Counted from the stretch's first letter, positions 1 through 9,366 are shown. The stretch is 22,768 bases of DNA from Apostichopus californicus (GCA_020650975.1 JAIPMN010050164.1:1-22768), one strand, 5' to 3'. Notes: a model not told the origin generated them from the sequence alone. Made by a program: numbers and translations.

Positions 1-726
1 TCTGAGCGCTTTTGGCTACAACATTGAACGGGGGGAAGGGGGTGCGCTTAAACCAATATCGCTCGTTGCTGCTCATACTGTCCCATCATTTTTGTCGAGG
101 ATTGTAGCTCTTGTCTAATTATATTGCCATTAAAATCAATGGAAATACAATTCTTCAATGGTTCAAATGCTCAATGTTAAATCTTTCCGAATCTGTTACA
201 ACACCTGTCTGATTATAGACATTGGAAGGGTACTGTATTCAAAAGTAAAACTTGAATGACTGATTCAGAAGTTAGCCAAACTTCCCAGTCTGACCAATGC
301 TATAATTTAGGTCAGGGCAATGAACTTTGAAAATTTTCCTCTGTCACCCGTAAAACCACATGCATTGGTGTTACAGAATGACCTAATCAAGATGAAATGA
401 GAGTCAATTTAGTTGATATCTTCAATAAGGAAGGTCAGAATTTTTAAAGACACTATAAGTTGAACCTCAGAGGTTGTCTTTTATAAGCACAGGCATTTTC
501 CTTGTGGGAGGGAGTATGACCACAAACAGAGATGTTTCACCTGGCTACATATGTTACACTTTCAGGTATTGGCCTGTGTTCAGTTTTTGAAAGACTTATT
601 AACTTTGAAGAGGAATTGTACACATTGCATGTTGCAGTCATTATATTCTTTAATAGTTTCATGAGTTATATTGTTCTTTATATAATGCATGTGTGTGGGT
701 GGGTCATGAATGTGTGTGGCGGCCAG
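1..726. other. Upstream intron sequence, no gene seen
   Basis: This AT-rich stretch lies upstream of the first recognisable TMTC2-like exon, so it is presumably intron of that gene. I looked for a further TPR-coding exon ending in phase 1 and found none I can support. The frame opening at 532 (77 codons) has no recognisable domain and runs into the repeat that begins near 727. It is best treated as chance. Confidence 0.5.
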
Positions 727-1830
727 TTTGTAAATACCATATCTCAAGAAGCACAGGTTGAGTAGATGTCATGCTTGGTAGGTAGATGTCCCATGATGTG
801 TAGATGTTCCCTTTTGTTTATGGTTTCCATCTCATGAATTTTAGTGAGTGGGCGAGGCTTAAAATATAATTTGTAACGTCAATATCTTTTCAACAGTGTG
901 CGGGCTTAAAAAGTGGGCGGGCTTAACATTAATTCCTTATAATGGCAATATCTCTTCATCAGTTTGTCCGATTTAGTTCATACTTCTCATGGTGATGTCA
1001 GTTCATGATAGATACAGAGTCATATTATTAATAAATTCATTCTCGTTTTTATTCATGAATGGATGTGGCTAAAGTATTATCACAGTGAAAAGCTTTTAAA
1101 CATGACCAACAAGTTGAATCAATGTCATACTGGGTAGGTAGATACCCCATGATGTGTTAATGTGCCCTATTGTTTATGGTTTCCATCTCATGAATTTTAG
1201 TGAGTGGGCCAGGCTTAACATAAAATTTGTAAAACATCAATATCTTTTCAACAGCATGTCTGATTTAGTTCATAGTTGCTATGGTGATGTAACTACATAG
1301 TAAGTATATGCTCTTTGCAAGATTAACTTTGACTTCATGAATATTTCATGAGTTGGTGGGGCTTAATGGTAAATAGTCAAAAACAGCTTGTAAACACAAT
1401 GTCTCATCAACCACAAATTGAATCAATGTCATACTTGGTAGATAGATGCCCCATGATTGAAATTGCTAGAAGTCAACTGGTGTCTGTTAGTCTGAAAACC
1501 TTTTACACATGATATGTCCAAAACTAAAGCTACCATAAATCTGATTTTCTGTGGTGAACATAGTTTGGACAAACTCAGTTCAGTTAAGTTTTGTGAGGGG
1601 GCTCTATCAGTATTTAAAAGAACACACTGTCATCCAGTGAAATTTATGGATAGTTGATATGTAGTATTGTAGCACACCCAAGTGGCCATTGTCCAGTTTC
1701 ACTCTTTGAGCTTCAAGGGATCAACAGATTATCTCAAATGGTAGGAAAATTGGCTCAAGGGATCAAAAGGTCATCTCAATTGGTCTGATGGTAACCTATG
1801 CATGAGTGTATGCGTGTACGTGCGTTTGTT

Positions 1831-2002
1831 TTGTATTCTGACCGAGGACTTGAACAAAAGAATTCCAGGTCCACGGTTGTGATTTCTAAAGAATCACCAC
1901 GTCCTCGGAAGAATTCTATTGTATGGGGTATTGTTAAGGTTAGGGTATGTGGATTTGAACAATGGAAAATACAATGGGGTCCTCGGTCTGAATGTAATAC
2001 AA
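1831..2002. mobile_element. Small inverted-repeat (foldback/MITE-like) element
   Basis: The left arm 1831-1849 reads TTGTATT then CTGACCGAGGAC. The reverse complement of 1979-2002 reads TTGTATTACATTCAGACCGAGGAC, so the two ends are inverted copies with a short indel. A second, nested inverted repeat lies inside. The stretch from about 1860 (gaattcc, then ggtccacggttgtgat) pairs with the stretch ending near 1918 (agaatcaccacgtcctcgg, then gaattc). The ~170-bp length and lack of coding potential fit a MITE or foldback element. I could not identify a convincing target-site duplication, and a (TG)n run follows immediately, so the exact ends are uncertain. Confidence 0.5.
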
Positions 2003-2005
2003 ACA

Positions 2006-2026
2006 TGTGTGTGTGTGTGTGTATGT
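2006..2026. repeat. (TG)n microsatellite
   Basis: A short run of TG dinucleotides follows directly on the right arm of the inverted-repeat element. It is a simple sequence repeat. Confidence 0.8.
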
Positions 2027-2499
2027 GATGGCCTAGCTTGAAAACACAATATCTCAAGAAAGGTACCCTCTGCAGTTTTCATATTTGGCATGTGGTTTCC
2101 CCATAATTAGTAAAAAGAACCCTATTATTTTGGGTGGAGGTCAGTCATTTGGTGTCAGCAGAGGGCAAAATATGAAACTCTAGAAAATGCTGCACATCTC
2201 CAGAACCTGAACATCAAAGGAGCTCATATATGCATGATAGGATAAACGTTATGTAGTGTAAAGTTTCTACACAATTTTGTGTTGGTCATAGTTCATTTAA
2301 GGTAACCAGGGTGTCAGAACTTGAAATACTTGTAAACACAACATCTCCAGATAGTAACAACTTAATTGACTCTCATATTTTGAATGTGACCTCCCTATAA
2401 TAAGTACAAGGCAAATGTCATTTGGGGTCATCAAAGGTCACACACTGTAAAGCCTCACAAACACAGACCATTTAAACACGATATCCCAAGATACAGTAG

Positions 2500-2507
2500 G
2501 TTACATC
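2500..2507. repeat. Left target-site duplication GTTACATC
   Basis: This is identical to 3686-3693 and abuts the CAGGG terminus of the hAT-like element. Confidence 0.88.
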
Positions 2508-3685
2508 CAGGGACGTAGCTAAGGCCTGATGATTGGGGGGGGGGGGGTGTAGTGGCTGAAATTCCAACTGGATGGGTTTTGGAGCCAGAAAATTCCGACT
2601 GCTGCCTTGTACCCCTCCCACCCCCACCCCCCTGTACTACTCGTCAACATTGACATGTTGAACGCGCGCGTAGTGCGCGAAATTTTTTCCCATATATTTG
2701 TACCACTGGCCCTCACTTCACAAACTTATTAATCACTCTGGTTATTAGCAAATACTTCATTCCAACTGAGCATTTGGAATGAAGTGAACAATTAAACATT
2801 TTGCAGAAAAATGTTGAGTTGACGAGATACGATAAGTTGTCAATTAAACATTTTGCAGAAAATTTGTCAATTTCTCAGTTGGAATGAAGTGAACAATTGA
2901 ACATTTTGCCAAAATGTCCAAATTGACGAGATAAGATAAGTTGTCAATTAAAAATTTTGCAGAAAATGTTTCAATTGCTCAGATGGAATGAAGTGAACAA
3001 TTGAACATTTTGCAGCAATATTTCCAATTGACGAGATATGATAAGTTGTCAAATAAACATTTTTCAGAAAAATGTCCAATTGACGAGATATGATAAGTTG
3101 TCAAATAAACATTTTTCAGAAAATTGATTTTATCTTGTTATCTAAACACAATTTACTGAAAAATGTCAACTTATGGGGCAAGTTTTTCTTATGTTGATGG
3201 CACTTTTAAGCTTCCGTAGATTAGCATTGGGCGTTTTAATTGTATACCATAGAGACAATGTATACCCTGAACTTACTTGAAGCTAGCGAACAGGGTCAAC
3301 CCACCCAATAGCAAAATTAATACACAAATTAACCGAGTTGAAGCTGGCGAACGTTGTACAGTAGTTCTATTAGGCATTTTTTTTAGAGTATTCAAAATCA
3401 TACGAAGTTTTGTATGGTGGAGTATAAGGATCGCGACATACAATTTCTTAATGTGACAAGGAAAACGTGGTAAATATGACTGATTAAAGGTCAATATTGA
3501 CCGAAAATTTTAGGTCAATCACAAATTACAAGAATATGTGAAAATTAGAGTGCGACAGTCGGAAAGATTAGAGTGCGACAGTCGGAATTTGTCGCACTCA
3601 AATTTTCCAACTATCGTCAGTTTTACCAAGATTGGGGGGGTGAGACACCCCCCACACACCCCCCCCCCCTCTAGCGACGTCCCTG
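2508..3685. mobile_element. Non-autonomous hAT-like DNA transposon with 8-bp TSD
   Basis: The left end starts CAGGGACGTAGCTA at 2508. The right end, read as its reverse complement from 3685, starts CAGGGACGTCGCTA, giving 14-bp terminal inverted repeats with one mismatch. Inside both ends lies a G-run on the inward-reading strand (13 G at 2535-2547; 11 C at 3659-3669). The element is bracketed by the perfect 8-bp direct repeat GTTACATC at 2500-2507 and 3686-3693. A CAGGG terminus with an 8-bp duplication is the established signature of the hAT superfamily. At 1178 bp with no transposase-like frame it is non-autonomous. The interior holds tandem ~105-bp repeats, a GC-rich near-palindrome around 2663-2682, and short direct and inverted copies of 'gagtgcgaca' near 3546-3598. 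Removing the element and one TSD copy restores a continuous copy of the host repeat. Confidence 0.88.
2776..3125. repeat. ~105-bp tandem repeat inside the hAT-like element
   Basis: The phrase 'ggaatgaagtgaacaatt' starts at 2776, 2881 and 2985, giving a period of 104-105 bp. Each unit also contains 'ttgacgagat' followed by 'gataagttgtcaa' and a 'cattttgcagaaaa' phrase. After the third unit only the half-unit with 'ttgacgagatatgataagtt' continues, two more times with a spacing of about 50 bp. Internal subterminal repeats of this sort are common in non-autonomous DNA transposons. Confidence 0.8.
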
Positions 3686-3693
3686 GTTACATC
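3686..3693. repeat. Right target-site duplication GTTACATC
   Basis: This is identical to 2500-2507 and abuts the right inverted terminus. The host repeat continues directly after it. Confidence 0.88.
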
Positions 3694-3840
3694 ACATTGC
3701 TCATATTTGGCATTTGTCTTTCTTATAGTGAGCACAAGAACCTATTATTTTGGGTGGAAGTCAAAGGTCATTTGGGGTCAGCAGAAGTCCAAATGTCAAA
3801 ATATCAAATGGATCTCATCAGGTTAACTATTAAAAATGCA
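3694..3840. repeat. Continuation of the split dispersed-repeat copy
   Basis: This resumes the copy interrupted at 2507. 'ctcatatttggcat', 'cctattattttgggtgga' and 'ggtcatttggggtcagcaga' match the copy at 2037-2190 in order and spacing. It shows that the hAT-like element inserted into an existing repeat. Confidence 0.75.
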
Positions 3841-4016
3841 AATTCAGCTCTTTGTTGTTAGAGTGAGCATGCAAAATAAATTACAAACAACAAACAATGT
3901 CCCTCTGTCTTTCTTTCATTATTGTGGTATAATGTTACAAGAATCCCAGTCATCAAAGCATAGATAGCCTTTGATCTGGTTTTGAAATAGCTCATCACCG
4001 ATGACGTAATGTATGC
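3841..4016. other. Intron sequence, nothing recognised
   Basis: AT-rich sequence lies between the end of the dispersed repeat and the SINE. No exon or element was recognised. Confidence 0.5.
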
Positions 4017-4260
4017 GTGTATGTATGTATGTATTTTAGATCCTCCTGCAATTAGGAACTCGCGAAGAAGCCTCATTGGCTTATTAAAGCTGCAAGCTGA
4101 CCGTAGTCAGTCTCTTAGATTCATATTTAACGTCCATGATTATGAATTGTCAATTGTCAACAACTCTGTAACTGGACGACATACATTAATCTTGGAGTGA
4201 CTCCAACCGGGGACCTTATGATTGAAAGGCACCGGCGTTAACCACTGAGCTAACACTCCT
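4017..4260 (-). mobile_element. tRNA-derived SINE
   Basis: Read on the minus strand, the element starts at about 4260 with a tRNA-like head. This has an A-box-like TTAGCTCAGTGG (4242-4253 on the + strand as its complement), then an anticodon-arm-like region, then a B-box-like GGTTGGAGTCA (4198-4208). Acceptor and T-stem pairing downstream of the B box is poor, so this is a SINE head and not a functional tRNA gene. A ~150-bp unrelated body follows, ending in an ATAC-repeat tail (about 4017-4036). Possible target duplications are TAATGTATGC (4007-4016) and TAGTGTATGC (4261-4270), 9 of 10 identical; the left one touches the simple-repeat tail and is therefore ambiguous. It lies in the intron, antisense to the gene. 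Confidence 0.65.
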
Positions 4261-4465
4261 TAGTGTATGCACTCCTTATGTAAGCACTGACTCTGTTTAG
4301 ATCTATCCTGCTCTCCATCTGCAGTATTAACCTCAGCCAGGGTTATTAGCCTGCATACTAAATGTATTTAAAGGCAAGTAACTGCTGGGAGGGGTTTCCC
4401 TCTGGTTCTACAAGTCTTCCCATTTATCATGTTTTAACCATTTTTTCTACTTTTTTCCTTTGTAG

Positions 4466-4587
4466 GTGAAACATACTACCATTTACAGAACTTACAAGAA
4501 GCAGAGTACTGGTACAAACAATCCCTGGAATCTAAACCTGATCATGTACCGGCCCATCTTACCTATTCAAACTTGCTGAGCAAAACG
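4466..4587 (+). CDS. TMTC2: TMTC2-like protein, internal exon (TPR region)
   Basis: This is the first visible exon of a gene whose 5' part lies left of the window. The acceptor is a pyrimidine-rich tract ending in TGTAG at 4465. The exon begins with the last two bases of a split glycine codon (phase 1 intron) and encodes 40 further residues, including EAEYWYKQSLESKPDH. It ends in phase 0 at the donor ACG|GTAAAG. The spacing of aromatic and small residues is that of a tetratricopeptide repeat. From memory of the family, the wording 'YHL.NL.EAEYWY..SL.SKPDH.PAHLTY..LL' is closest to vertebrate TMTC2; other TMTC paralogues end differently. TMTC1-4 are multi-pass ER proteins that O-mannosylate cadherins and protocadherins, with C-terminal TPRs in the ER lumen. 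TMTC2 has also been linked to ER calcium handling (SERCA2B and calnexin binding). The catalytic membrane part is not in this window, so activity cannot be judged. Confidence 0.88.
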
Positions 4588-5350
4588 GTAAAGAACAGAT
4601 TACAACATTACCTTCCATTATCCAAACTAAAATCATTGCTGTCCTCAAAAGATTAAAATGTTGGCCTCAAAGGAGAATGATTGAAGAATTATAAGCAAGC
4701 CACATGAATAATAAATATTCTTCAGATGAAGTGAACTGGACCTACTAGTTCAGTGGGCATTATTTTTGTTCCAACAGCAGATTACATTTAACATGACAGG
4801 TTCATTTGTGTTATGTGTTAATGCAGGTAAATATAGTCTCAACCTTGTATGTGTAGCTGACCTATTCTCTTTTCATCCTTTACGCTGTTCTGGTTTACCT
4901 TAGACTTGTAATATCATAATGTTTTCCCCCTATTTTTCCTTGTATTGGGATCCTTCAGATTAAACAGATATTTAGCTCAAGCTTCAACTTGTTTACTGAA
5001 ATCCTCTCAGTTGTGTAATTAATATGGAAGCAACTCTGTTATGTCTTAGAGCAATTCATCATGAAGGACATTTGCCTGATTTAACACACTTGTAGCAGGC
5101 TTAGAGCTCATTGGGCTCAAATAAGCAAAGTTTCTTCTTATGAATGAAGATACACAAGAAATTATGTGACTAAACAGGAGGATCAAATGCACACTGTGTT
5201 ATTGTTGTATAGTTGAGACTGCTCAGAGTATGTGTAAACATTTGTTCGCATCTCTCTGTGGTCTGGAAGATATGATATGATGCAATTTTAAAAAAGGTCA
5301 AAATCACATATTGGGCTGAGTTTTTAATATTTTTTCCCCATACTATTTAG
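4588..5350 (+). other. TMTC2: Intron (763 bp, phase 0)
   Basis: It runs from GTAAAG at 4588 to the acceptor TATTTAG ending at 5350. It is AT-rich, and no embedded element or RNA gene was recognised. A pyrimidine/T-rich tract precedes the acceptor. Confidence 0.85.
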
Positions 5351-5432
5351 AAGCGAGTCCTACAGGCAGAAGAAATGTTGAAAAAAGCAATGTTATTGGA
5401 ACCTGAAAATCCAAATGTTTATAGACATTATG
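5351..5432 (+). CDS. TMTC2: TMTC2-like protein, internal exon (TPR region)
   Basis: This exon encodes 27 residues beginning KRVLQAEEMLKKAMLLEPEN, then PNVYRHY, plus the first base of a split glycine codon. The donor is TATG|GTAAGT, a near-perfect consensus. It enters in phase 0, matching the previous exon, and leaves in phase 1, matching the next. The AEEMLKKAMLLEP stretch is the second helix of a TPR. The human paralogue, as I remember it, has the similar 'SEAEKLFLKAIELDP...YMHYG' at this point, which supports collinearity. The exon is short but the splice signals and phases leave little doubt. Confidence 0.87.
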
Positions 5433-6520
5433 GTAAGTTAGTTGTCTCTTCTAAATTTTTCCTACCACAGAAATTTGTATGAGAAGGCTACAGTTAAAAA
5501 ACTGGCTTAAATTTGCATTAAACTAACATTTCTTTCCTAACAACCCCACTCCTGAAAGGGAGATAAAATACATTTAAGGGCAAAGCTAAACTGCCTTGAA
5601 CAAACCCTAATAGAACATTCTTGAGGAAACATTAACCGACTCCTAGAAGGATATGTTGTTTTGTAAACATCCCTTTCCACTTTTATTATTATTCACTGGA
5701 TTTACATTCTTCTCTCCAATCAAACAAGTGCCTTTTAAACTAGTCAAAAAGATAACAAAAACAACCCAAACAATCACGTCAGGTAATAAACATAACAAGT
5801 TTCCCCATGAAGTTCAGTTAAATTATACAGTGATGGCGCTATATAAAAATACACAAGTTTTGTTGCTTCACAAATATTTCACATAAATCTGTCTAGCGCC
5901 CCCACTTTCAACTTGAAATTTCAAACTGGATAAGACCTTTTTCTCTAATGATTCAATGGAACATTGCTTGTTAATTCTGCAATTTTTACTCATGCAGGGG
6001 TAGATACATTTTGTTCGAGTCTTTCAAAGATAATGTTAAAGAGAATTAATCAAAAATAAGGATATGATTAAAACTTTTGATTGTTCTATTTGTATGTTTG
6101 TACTGAGTATGAGGCTGTTAATTTGAATTAACTGGTTTAAAAGATATGATCTTGAAATTAAAGGAGACACTATACGTACAATACAATAGTAAAAGCCTAT
6201 TTATAGATATTGGTTTTAGTTAATAAAAACAACAGATTTATTTAACCCTCCTGAGATTGACTTAATCTTCAAGCTACCTATTTTGGACGGGATTTAAGTA
6301 GATACCATTAATTGGGAATGAATGCTATAAACTTTATATCCCAGTGAAGCTGATTTAAGTTTGGGATTGTAACAAATTAAGATAGCTCTATTTTCTAAAT
6401 GTACTGCAAATTCACATGAAGTGTTAGCCATTATCAGTTGCCATATTTTGGTTTTAATGAGGTTTGTGTAACAATAATGTTCACTACAAAGTTAGCTGAA
6501 TTTAATCTGTGTAAAGCATT

Positions 6521-6552
6521 GACAGAAAGACAGAAAGACAGACAGACAGACA
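6521..6552. repeat. (GACA)n-type microsatellite
   Basis: Alternating GACAGAAA and GACA units lie within the phase 1 intron. It is a simple sequence repeat. Confidence 0.85.
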
Positions 6553-7391
6553 CAAACAGAAAAACACACAGAAGAAATGGATACAAATGAAGAAAAATTA
6601 AACAAACTAAAATACAAGCAGGATCACATTTTGCAAGGGGTGCGTGTGTGTGTGGAGGGGGGGGGGATGGGTTGGTTAATTTGAAATCAATTACCTTTAA
6701 TATCTCGCAACTCTGATCATAATTATGTCTCATCATAAGATATATCTGTATGTAACTGTAGCTTATAAAGTGTTATTACCTGCATTGCTGAATGTGGAAC
6801 ATGAAGGCCTCTGTGAGCAACTGTGTCTCGTCTCTTAGGAATCTTGCCATTTCACTTATTGCCTTTTAACTGGGTCAGGCTAAGATTAAACATACGAGTA
6901 AGTAGTTTGATTATAAAGGAAACTGTCCATGCAGTTTGAACTCTGGCTAAAACATGAATGATGCAGAACTGGTTATAATAACCCTGCTTACATCTGTAGT
7001 ACAGCAAAATGACTGGACAGGTTGTTCTTAAAGGATTCATTTATGCTGCAGTCATTGACCAAAGGAACACTTTTGTACTGGTTAAGTTTCTGTAGCTACT
7101 CTTGTTTCAAGATATCCTTCCAAATATACCCAATCTCTGGACTGCTTCTTTAATGCTAAATTCATGACAACATCAGCTTCTCAGTGCAGGCCTAAAAAGA
7201 TAAAATTAATCAACAGATGTTCATTTAGCTTTCATTTATAAGCAAGAACAATGGTGGATAGTATTCAGCCTAATTTGTTCTTGACATATTTGTAATTAAA
7301 TATAAAATTAGGTTATTTGAAGCTATAAGTCCTTATGTTTTTGTATTATTCTTTGTGTTGCATCTTAGGAACTGAGTCATGGTTTTGTTTG

Positions 7392-7514
7392 TTATACTAT
7401 GTATCCCAACCACATTAATTAATGAGCCTTCTGTTATACTATGTAGCTCAACCACATTAATTGATGCGCCTTCTGTTAGACTATGTATCTCAACCACATT
7501 AATTGATGAGCCTC
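7392..7514. repeat. 42-bp tandem repeat, three copies
   Basis: Copies start at 7392, 7434 and 7476. Each has TTA(T/G)ACTATGTA followed by 'caaccacattaatt', and then GATG or AATG with GCCT. The three are nearly identical, so the duplication is fairly recent. It lies in the intron. Confidence 0.85.
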
Positions 7515-7883
7515 AGCTGTTTAAGGTTAAGTTCACCCAGCAATATAATTGACATACAACCTGGAAACATAGCAGTGTTTTGAAACACACACATCATCCC
7601 AAAATTAGTTTTGCGTGTCAAGTCATCCTTTAATTGTTAGGAAAATCGTTTACACTTGACCCATTTCTAGTGGGGTCGTTAACATTTCTTTGGTGTTGCT
7701 ATGTACAAGTTACATATTAAATCAAAGGACCTCCACTTAAGATCTCTCAGCTAACTCTGTGATATAAATTCACACTGTTTCCTCCCCATAGAACAAGGTC
7801 AGCTTGCAACCCTGCCAATTGTTCTATTTTTAGTGAAATCTTGTTCATTCTTGAGCAGTTTTTGACCTTTTCTCCAATTTCAG

Positions 7884-8062
7884 GACAACTTTTAAATGAG
7901 CATGGGAGGCATGCCGATGCGGCGGAATATTACCAACGAGCTTTTGACTTGAAACCCGAGGATTTTGAGATCGCGTTTAACCTTGCGAATGCCTTACGTC
8001 AAGCCGGTGACGGCGAATCAGCAGAACGATTTTACTGGAAAGCCTCAGAATTAAAACCAGAT
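7884..8062 (+). CDS. TMTC2: TMTC2-like protein, internal exon (two TPRs)
   Basis: It completes the split glycine codon and encodes 59 residues from QLLNEHGRHADAAEYYQRAF to WKASELKPD. The donor is CCAGAT|GTACGC. Two TPR units are visible. The first is GRHADAAEYYQRAFDLKPED, followed by the helix FEIAFNLANALRQAG. The second is DGESAERFYWKASELKPD. These keep the usual small residue at position 8, A20, aromatic 24 and the P32 turn. The exon's GC content is higher than the surrounding intron. An open frame continues past the donor to 8110, but it ends in low-complexity sequence, and splicing at 8062 keeps phase with the last exon. It starts at the acceptor 'ttcag' at 7883; the upstream ATG at 7841 lies in the intron. 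Confidence 0.9.
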
Positions 8063-8395
8063 GTACGCATATATTTGCTTTTAACTTTCTTTTATTTCTC
8101 CATACGTTAAAATGGGATTGGATGTTTGTTTTACACTTGGGAGCCAATACTCCAAGGATTCATATCGTATGAAAAACAAAAACAAAAAGTGCTCTTTAGG
8201 AAATCAAACAATTTGTTAAGATGGACAAGAGTTGGAAATCTAGAGTGCACCATTTGGTCTGATTATTATTACTTGAAGTTTTGGTTAGTAAAAGTAGGGA
8301 GAAGCCTATAAGATTAAACTAATCAAAATAACGTGAAGTTTTTGACAATTTTTTGTGTAACCTCATTGCAAGTTTCGTTCAACACTGTATTTCTT

Positions 8396-8612
8396 GCAAC
8401 ACTCTCAGTTCTGAAGCTTATACTTTTTAAAAACCACTACAAGAGAGTTTTTGGATGATGAAATGGATGATTCTTAATTCAAACATGAAAACACTTGTCA
8501 TCAGGTGTCCAATTTTGTTTCTTAAGATATCAAGTTATACTAGAGATTGACTACAACATGAAATCGTACTTACGCAAGGAGTTCCAAACATTTCGCTTTA
8601 CTCTTAGAAGTT
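8396..8612. repeat. Direct repeat copy A, left of the minisatellite
   Basis: It shares an ordered series of landmarks with 9156-9366: 'acact-ct-agttct', 'acacttgtcatcaggt', 'tagagattgact', 'tgaaatc.tact' and 'gttccaaa'. The offset is 750-760 bp throughout. The copies are clearly diverged. A minisatellite-like unit (caacactgtatttcttgcaa, about 8380-8399) also lies just left of copy A. Confidence 0.75.
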
Positions 8613-8613
8613 T

Positions 8614-9154
8614 GGATCAACCCTGTATTTCTAGCATCAACCCCGTATTTGTAGGATCAACCCTGTATTTCTAGGATCAACCCTGTATTTGTAGGATCAA
8701 CCCTGTAATTCTAGGATCAACCCTGTATTTCTAGGATCAACCCTGTAATTCTAGGATCAACCCTGTATTTTCTAGGATCAACCCTGTACTTCTAGGATCA
8801 ACTCTGTATTTCTAGAATCAACCCTGTATTTCTAAGATCAACCCTGTATTTCTAGGATCGACCCTGTATTTCTACGATCGACCCTGTATTTCTAGGATCG
8901 ACCCTGTATTTCTAGAATCAACCCTGTATTTCTAGAATCAACCCTGTATTTCTAGGATCAACCCTGTATTTCTAGGATCGACCCTGTATTTCTAGAATCA
9001 ACCCTGTATTTCTAGGATCAACCCTGTATTTCTAGAATCAACCCTTTATTTCTAGGATCAACCCTGTATTTCTAGGATCAACCCTGTAATTCTAGGATCG
9101 ACCCTGTATTTCTAGGATCAACCCCTGTATTTCTAGGATAAACCCCTGTTTTTC
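8614..9154. repeat. 20-bp minisatellite, about 27 copies
   Basis: Consensus unit: ggatcaaccctgtatttcta. The array is contiguous, with substitutions scattered among copies (GGATCAA, GAATCAA and GGATCGA variants; TATTT versus TAATT; TTCTA versus TTGTA). Occasional 1-bp insertions occur near 8769 and at the right end, where units become degenerate. Similar variants occur next to each other, as expected from slippage or unequal exchange. It lies in the last intron of the TMTC2-like gene. Confidence 0.95.
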
Positions 9155-9155
9155 T

Positions 9156-9366
9156 AACACCACTCTAAGTTCTAGAACCAATCATTTTGGTTAACACTGT
9201 TTGAGCTGATAAAATGAACCATTCTTCAGCTCAAAATTAAAACACCTGTCATCAGGTTTAAGATTTTATTTTGTACCTTAAGTTGTCAATTTGTCCTAGA
9301 GATTGACTTAGCTACCACGTGAAATCATACTCATGAAAACAGTTCCAAAAATTATCTTTACTTTTT
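9156..9366. repeat. Direct repeat copy B, right of the minisatellite
   Basis: This is the diverged partner of 8396-8612; shared landmarks include 'acacctgtcatcaggt' and 'tagagattgact'. A weak third start may follow near 9374 ('gcttatact', then 'aaccatgaagggagtttt', compared with copy A), but it decays quickly. Confidence 0.75.

Larger units (their letters stand above)
727..2507. repeat. Cluster of diverged copies of a dispersed repeat
   Basis: A recurring block begins with a variant of 'taaacacaatatctcaagaa'. It continues with a 'tcatatttggcat' or 'tcatacttggtag' motif and 'gatgccccatgatg', and often ends with a 'ggtcatttggggtca' phrase. Copies start near 727, 1090, 1385, 2037, 2330 and 2470; the last is split by the transposon at 2508-3685 and resumes at 3694. 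The 727 and 1090 copies share a longer module ('catctcatgaattttagtga' followed by gtgggc and aggctta), which recurs in part near 1341. The copies are clearly diverged and differ in length, so this is old dispersed repeat sequence and not a young tandem array. No coding capacity is visible. The family name is unknown to me. Confidence 0.65.
5433..7883 (+). other. TMTC2: Intron (2451 bp, phase 1)
   Basis: It runs from GTAAGT at 5433 to the acceptor 'caatttcag' ending at 7883. It contains a GACA-type microsatellite (6521-6552), a 10-G run (6657-6666) and a three-copy 42-bp tandem repeat (7392-7514). The remaining sequence is AT-rich with nothing recognised. The frames at 5653-5886 and 6434-6736 show low-complexity translations and no domain. 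Confidence 0.83.

Noticed and set aside
4194-4260. Functional tRNA gene on the minus strand
   Set aside because: The A and B boxes are present, but the T-stem and acceptor pairing fail and a SINE body follows directly.
1-4465. A further upstream TMTC2 exon
   Set aside because: I saw no TPR-like translation with a matching phase 1 donor. The region is mostly repeats, though a short exon could be missed by eye.
8063-8110. Read-through of the third exon to a stop at 8110
   Set aside because: The extension is low-complexity, the donor at 8063 is usable, and splicing keeps phase with the clearly homologous last exon.
8614-9154. Possible CRISPR array
   Set aside because: The 20-bp units are contiguous without spacers, the window is eukaryotic, and no cas gene is present.
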